A stretch of 50,845 nt of DNA from an uncultured Blautia sp. (GTDB lineage Bacteria > Bacillota > Clostridia > Lachnospirales > Lachnospiraceae). The DNA lies in the NCBI RefSeq assembly GCF_934371575.1, contig NZ_CAKRNY010000026.1:1-50845 (forward strand), in the 5' to 3' direction. The notes beneath the pieces were generated by a model that searched no databases, was not told where the DNA came from, and saw only the letters and a list, made by a program, of their open reading frames with translations. A program made the translations under genes and the position numbers. Positions within the stretch are counted from its first letter, which is position 1. Every line of letters starts with the position of its first letter. Of this stretch, positions 46,875 through 50,845 are shown piece by piece.

Positions 46875-47243
46875 TTATTTCTTCTTATTTGCTACTGTTC
46901 TCTTCGGACCTTTGCGTGTTCTAGCATTAGTCTTGGTCTTCTGACCACGAACTGGAAGTCCTTTACGATGACGGATTCCTCTGTAGCATCCGATTTCCTG
47001 CAGTCTCTTAATGTTCAGGGCGATTTCTCTACGAAGATCACCTTCTACCATCATTGTCTCATCAATGACAGCCTGAAGTCTCTTAACTTCATCATCAGTC
47101 AGGTCTCTGACACGTGTGTCAGGATTTACATTTGCCTGAGCAAGGATTTTGTCTGCACTTGGTCTTCCGATACCATAAATATAGGTAAGACCGATTTCAA
47201 TTCTTTTCTCTCTTGGTAAGTCTACACCAGCTATACGAGCCAT
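46875..47243 (-). CDS. rpsM: 30S ribosomal protein S13
   Basis: 122 residues, starting [26 protein letters not shown] and containing [29 protein letters not shown] precedes the ATG. It is preceded by an unusually long, apparently structured intergenic region after rpmJ. Confidence 0.98.
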   Translation of the reverse strand: MARIAGVDLPREKRIEIGLTYIYGIGRPSADKILAQANVNPDTRVRDLTDDEVKRLQAVIDETMMVEGDLRREIALNIKRLQEIGCYRGIRHRKGLPVRGQKTKTNARTRKGPKRTVANKKK

Positions 47244-47356
47244 GTACTGTTTCCTCCATTTTCTTTACTGAAAGTTCTGCGTTTTCGTACATCACTTGTA
47301 TCAGATACAAGGTGAAATGGGATGCATCCATACGCACTCTTTCTTAATTCTTAGTT

Positions 47357-47456
47357 CCTAATTGGGGTGCCTCGGTATAACACCCAGCTGCTTTTGGCGA
47401 TTCGCAGCCTTTCCGAAATTTGCGGCCAACGGGCCAACGTTGCCTCCGGTATTAGG
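47357..47456 (-). ncRNA. Candidate structured RNA element between rpmJ and rpsM
   Basis: Read on the minus strand, CCTAAT (47451-47456) and ATTAGG (47357-47362) close a 100-nt domain containing three hairpins: GGCAACG...CGTTGGCC, GCTGC...GCAGC and GGGTG...CACCC. A perfect palindrome (CTTGTATC/GATACAAG) lies further down, nearer rpsM. The rpmJ-rpsM gap is about 300 bp, where related operons usually have tens of bp. I do not recognise a known riboswitch; a ribosomal-protein leader is one possibility. Confidence 0.55.
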
Positions 47457-47542
47457 CAATACATGCTTAGTTCATTATATGTCAGATGATACAACCCATC
47501 CGGGTGTTTCACCTGCAGCCGCATTCACAAACACGGGATAAA

Positions 47543-47656
47543 TCAACCCTGACGCTGTTTGTGTTTTGGATTCTCACAGATAATTCTGATAGAACCTTTT
47601 CTCTTAATGACCTTGCATTTCTCGCAGATCGGTTTTACAGATGATCTTACTTTCAC
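47543..47656 (-). CDS. rpmJ: 50S ribosomal protein L36
   Basis: 37 residues, [19 protein letters not shown] then [11 protein letters not shown], with the zinc ligands C-x2-C ... C-x4-H. The start codon is GTG at 47656 (AAGGAGG nine bases upstream). A longer reading frame upstream is not used. First gene downstream of a new promoter. Confidence 0.95.
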   Translation of the reverse strand: MKVRSSVKPICEKCKVIKRKGSIRIICENPKHKQRQG

Positions 47657-47740
47657 TGGAAATCCTCCTTCCGTAAAATATAGCATTAAAATCTGCAGTT
47701 TAGGCGCAGTTATACAACGATATAAGCGCGTCCGCATTGT

Positions 47741-47769
47741 ATTGTAGCATTATGGTCTACAAAATGCAA
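47741..47769 (-). promoter_or_regulatory. Promoter of the rpmJ-rpsM-rpsK-rpsD-rpoA-rplQ operon
   Basis: TTGCAT (47764-47769), 17-bp spacer, TACAAT (47741-47746) on the minus strand. It lies about 85 bp before the rpmJ start in the infA-rpmJ gap. The rest of that gap is AT-rich with no gene seen. Confidence 0.65.
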
Positions 47770-47862
47770 GCAGTTTTTTAATTTTTTTTACATTTTTCTA
47801 ATTTTTTAGTTCTCAGAAAGATTTGAAACATTTTTTTCTATGTTCATCTTCTATTATAGAAG

Positions 47863-47906
47863 AAACTCCTGTACCACTGGAAACTCTTTTCCCGGCACAG
47901 GAGTTT
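47863..47906 (-). terminator. Terminator-like hairpin after infA
   Basis: AAACTCCTGT pairs with ACAGGAGTTT across a long loop. The minus-strand tail is TTTCTTCT, so termination may be partial. It separates secY-adk-map-infA from the rpmJ operon. Confidence 0.6.
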
Positions 47907-47941
47907 TATATTCATTCAAATTTACAATTAACGAATCTGAA

Positions 47942-48160
47942 TTACTTATCTCTCCAGATAATTCTTCCCTTGGAAAGATCATATGGGGAAAGCTCCATTG
48001 TTACTTTATCTCCCGGAAGAATACGGATAAAGTTCATACGCAGCTTACCACTGATATGAGCCAGTACAACATGCTTGTTCTCAAGCTCTACTTTAAACAT
48101 TGCGTTTGGCAGCTTCTCTAAAACAGTGCCTTCTACTTCAAGTACATCTACTTTTGACAT
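47942..48160 (-). CDS. infA: Translation initiation factor IF-1
   Basis: 72 residues of S1-like OB fold: [30 protein letters not shown] and [26 protein letters not shown] precedes the ATG. Located after map, as usual. Confidence 0.98.
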   Translation of the reverse strand: MSKVDVLEVEGTVLEKLPNAMFKVELENKHVVLAHISGKLRMNFIRILPGDKVTMELSPYDLSKGRIIWRDK

Positions 48161-48193
48161 TTTATACCTCCTGTATCGCCTTAATGATAATGA

Positions 48194-48952
48194 TTAATAC
48201 TCTGTGAGTGTCAGAATCTCCGGTTCGCCATCTGTAATCAGTATGGTGTTCTCATAATGTGCGGAAAGGGAACCATCCATGGTCACCACTGTCCATTCGT
48301 CATCCAGCCAGCATACATCTGCCCTGCCCATATTGATCATAGGCTCAATGGCAAGTGTCATGCCTGGAAGTAATTTCACTCCCCTGCGCTTCTGAGGGAA
48401 GTTGGGAATCTGCGGATCCTCGTGAAGATGGGTACCAATCCCATGTCCTACCAGATCTCGTACAATACCATAACGGTATTTCGCCGCATACGCTCCGATT
48501 GCCTTGGAAATATCATTGAGATGATTTCCTGCTTTCGCGAATTTTATTCCTTCAAAGAAGCACTGCCTGGTTACATCCATAAGCTGCTTTGCTTCTTTGG
48601 AAACTTCTCCGACTGCATAAGTACGGGCCGCATCAGAATGATATCCTTTATAGATCAGACCTGCATCGATCTTTACCAGATCACCATCCTGGATAATTTT
48701 GTCCTCCGAAGGAATTCCGTGGACCACTTCATCATTCAGGCTGATGCAGAAGGAGCCAGGAAAGCCTCCATAATTCAGAAAATTGGGAATGCATCCCATG
48801 GAACGGATCATATCTTCACCGATACGGTCAATTTCCTTGGTACTCATTCCTGGTTTGATATAAGGGATCAGCCCGTCATGGACTTTTTCCAGAAGATGTC
48901 CGGATTCCCTCATAAGTTCAATTTCTTGTGCTGTTTTTATTGAAACTGACAT
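48194..48952 (-). CDS. map: Methionine aminopeptidase type I
   Basis: Removes the initiator Met. 252 residues. The metal ligands are visible in DLVKIDAGLIYKGYHSDAART (two Asp), VGHGIGTHLHEDP (His), MTLAIEPMINMG (Glu) and the final ENTILIT (Glu). Conserved place between adk and infA. Confidence 0.96.
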   Translation of the reverse strand: MSVSIKTAQEIELMRESGHLLEKVHDGLIPYIKPGMSTKEIDRIGEDMIRSMGCIPNFLNYGGFPGSFCISLNDEVVHGIPSEDKIIQDGDLVKIDAGLIYKGYHSDAARTYAVGEVSKEAKQLMDVTRQCFFEGIKFAKAGNHLNDISKAIGAYAAKYRYGIVRDLVGHGIGTHLHEDPQIPNFPQKRRGVKLLPGMTLAIEPMINMGRADVCWLDDEWTVVTMDGSLSAHYENTILITDGEPEILTLTEY

Positions 48953-48970
48953 TACTTCTTATCCTCTATT

Positions 48971-49615
48971 CTATTCGCCAAGGATCTTAACAATATCACC
49001 AAATACCTCTTCAAGGTTCTTGGTTCCATCTACAGTTTTGAGTACGCCCTGGCCGGTATAGTAGTCGATAAGCGGCTGAGTCTGCTCATGATATACATTC
49101 AGACGTTTCTGTACAGTCTCCGGCTTGTCATCGTCACGAAGTACAAGCTGCTCACCACATGTATCGCAAACGCCTTCTGTTTTCGGAGCTGCAAATACAA
49201 CGTGATAAGTTGCACCGCATTTTACGCACGCACGTCTTCCGCCCATACGGTTTACGATATTCTCGTCCGGAACGTCCACATCAATTGCATAATCAATTTT
49301 GCTTCCCAGTTTGCTTAAAGCATCGGTAAGGCATTCTGCCTGTGGAATTGTTCTTGGAAAACCATCCAGTACATAGCCGTTCTTGGCATCCGGCTGCTGG
49401 ATTCTGTCCACAACAAGATCGCAGGTAAGTTCATCCGGAACAAGAAGTCCCTGATCCATATAAGTTTTTGCTTTCTTTCCAAGCTCAGTACCATTCTTAA
49501 TGTTGGCACGGAAAATATCACCTGTAGAAATATGCGGAATACCATATTTCTCAGCGATTTTCTTCGCCTGGGTTCCTTTGCCTGCACCTGGTGCACCTAA
49601 CATGATAATTCTCAT
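48971..49615 (-). CDS. adk: Adenylate kinase
   Basis: 214 residues. The P-loop is [13 protein letters not shown], with [19 protein letters not shown] and a Cys4 zinc-binding LID (CVKCGATYH ... CDTCGEQ) typical of gram-positive Adk. Located between secY and map. Confidence 0.98.
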   Translation of the reverse strand: MRIIMLGAPGAGKGTQAKKIAEKYGIPHISTGDIFRANIKNGTELGKKAKTYMDQGLLVPDELTCDLVVDRIQQPDAKNGYVLDGFPRTIPQAECLTDALSKLGSKIDYAIDVDVPDENIVNRMGGRRACVKCGATYHVVFAAPKTEGVCDTCGEQLVLRDDDKPETVQKRLNVYHEQTQPLIDYYTGQGVLKTVDGTKNLEEVFGDIVKILGE

Positions 49616-49684
49616 AAAAAGCCCTCCATTTTCTCATACTACGAATTAAGGCTGTGACGCATAAGCACCACAACCTTTATTCTT

Positions 49685-50845
49685 TTAGTTGTTCAGGAAG
49701 CCTTTGTAATTGCGGACAAGCATCTGTGATTCAATCTGTTTCACAGTCTCCAGGATAACTCCAACAATAATGATGATGGAAGTACCACCGAAGGATACGT
49801 TTGCCCCGAATACTCCATTAAAGAAGAACGGAATAACCGCAACGATAATCAGGCCTACTGCACCTATAAATATAATATAATTTAAGATTTTAGTCAAATA
49901 GTCTGACGTAGGTTTTCCCGGACGAATACCAGGAATAAAACCACCCTGCTTTTTAATATTGTCTGCAACTTCCAGTGGATTGAATGTGATGGAAGTGTAG
50001 AAATATGCGAAAAATACGCAAAGTACAATATACAGAAGCAGTCCCCAGCTATACTGTGGCTGACTTGGATTACACCAATTATTGGATGATAATCCTCGAA
50101 TGATTTCACTGCCGATGCCAGTTCCATTTGCTTTTCCTGCAAGCTGTGCGATTACGCCCGGGAAGGACATAATTGAGGAAGCAAAAATAACCGGGATAAC
50201 ACCAGCGGTGTTAACTTTCAGCGGTATGTTGGTAGTCTGACCACCCATCAGTTTTCTGCCGACCATTTTTCTGGAATACTGAACAGGAATTCTTCTCTCA
50301 GCGCCGTTAAGGATCAGTACGAATACCACCATAACAACGATGATTGCAAGAATAATAACTCCTGCAAGCAGTCCCTTTGCAATTGTTTTTCCTTTGATGA
50401 AGTTCTCATAAAGCAGAGATAAGTCACTTGGGATACGGGAAACAATGTTAACTGTCAGGACAATAGAAATACCATTTCCAATTCCCTTTTCAGTTATACG
50501 CTCACCAATCCACATCAGCATGGCAGAACCAGCTGTAAGACAAGCAACTACAGTTAAGCCTTTAAAGAAGTTCATGTTCGGGATCAGACCCTGACGACCA
50601 AAACCGATCGCCATTGCCACAGACTCAAACAACGCGAGACCAACAGTTACATAACGGGTAATAGCAGTAATTTTCTTTCTGCCCTCTTCTCCATCTCTCT
50701 GCATCTCTTCCAGTGCCGGTATAGCAATTGTAAGAAGCTGCATGATAATGGAGGATGTAATGTATGGTGTGATGTTCAATGCAAAGATTGACATCTGGGT
50801 AAATGAGCCACCGGTGAACGCATCAAAGAAATTGAATGCGTCACC
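49685..50845 (-). CDS. secY: Preprotein translocase subunit SecY (partial, N terminus outside the window)
   Basis: Channel subunit of the SecYEG translocon. The C-terminal 386 residues lie here, entering the window in frame at 50845 (FNFFDAFTGGSFTQ before MSIFALNITPYITSSIIMQLL). Multiple membrane helices are visible, with IPVQYSRKMVGRK and NPLEVADNIKKQGGFIPGIRPGKPTSDYL typical of SecY. The 5' end is cut off by the window, so the Met at 50794 is internal. Confidence 0.97.
   Translation of the reverse strand, partial: GDAFNFFDAFTGGSFTQMSIFALNITPYITSSIIMQLLTIAIPALEEMQRDGEEGRKKITAITRYVTVGLALFESVAMAIGFGRQGLIPNMNFFKGLTVVACLTAGSAMLMWIGERITEKGIGNGISIVLTVNIVSRIPSDLSLLYENFIKGKTIAKGLLAGVIILAIIVVMVVFVLILNGAERRIPVQYSRKMVGRKLMGGQTTNIPLKVNTAGVIPVIFASSIMSFPGVIAQLAGKANGTGIGSEIIRGLSSNNWCNPSQPQYSWGLLLYIVLCVFFAYFYTSITFNPLEVADNIKKQGGFIPGIRPGKPTSDYLTKILNYIIFIGAVGLIIVAVIPFFFNGVFGANVSFGGTSIIIIVGVILETVKQIESQMLVRNYKGFLNN

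Overview
The window looks like chromosomal core sequence from a low-to-mid GC anaerobic Firmicute, most probably Lachnospiraceae (Blautia/Dorea-like). Evidence: gram-positive Shine-Dalgarno sites (AGGAGG), a tryptophan T-box, an FtsEX/Ctp cluster, a type III glutamine synthetase, MurT/GatD, a single-chain PurL of about 1265 residues, an L17 with a clostridial-type insertion, and no respiratory genes. Assignment is by protein character only; no database search was possible. Most genes lie on the minus strand, so the window reads largely right to left.

Left part (1-13 kb): leuS; a C-terminal processing protease; ftsX/ftsE; a PucR/CdaR-type regulator; a YitT membrane protein; a MoxR AAA ATPase overlapping a VWA protein; glnN; and a diacylglycerol-kinase-like lipid kinase. 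13.8-20.9 kb is a complete trpEGDCFBA operon with a sigma-A promoter, a T-box leader with UGG (Trp) specifier, and a strong terminator. Between the T-box terminator and trpE lies a compact cluster of four perfect hairpins. 20.9-24.4 kb holds a CydDC-like heterodimeric ABC exporter with its own promoter and a candidate operator. 24.4-26 kb holds rhaD and a small tRNA cluster (Val-TAC and two identical Met-CAT).

Middle (26-38 kb) is the most accessory part: a SprT-like metalloprotein with a C-terminal domain resembling the PcrA Tudor domain, a Rpn/PD-(D/E)XK transposase-like nuclease, an ECF sigma factor with a DUF4179-type partner, a six-copy 53-bp noncoding tandem repeat directly upstream of the sigma gene, purL, a LysR regulator with a free-standing class II aldolase, an Mrp/NBP35 ATPase, a His-rich CsoR-family sensor and a small unknown protein.

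Right part (38-50.8 kb): xpt; a minus-strand run of GDPD-like protein, murT, gatD, a WYL-less HTH regulator and an orphan sugar-binding lipoprotein; then the end of the ribosomal-protein region (secY partial, adk, map, infA, rpmJ, rpsM, rpsK, rpsD, rpoA, rplQ). A new promoter lies ahead of rpmJ, and about 300 bp of apparently structured, unexplained RNA separates rpmJ from rpsM.

No prophage, complete insertion sequence, CRISPR array or obvious defence island is visible. The best candidates for undescribed biology are the rpmJ-rpsM structured leader, the trp leader hairpin cluster, the 53-bp repeat array beside the ECF sigma gene, the SprT-Tudor fusion and the HTH-WCX regulator.
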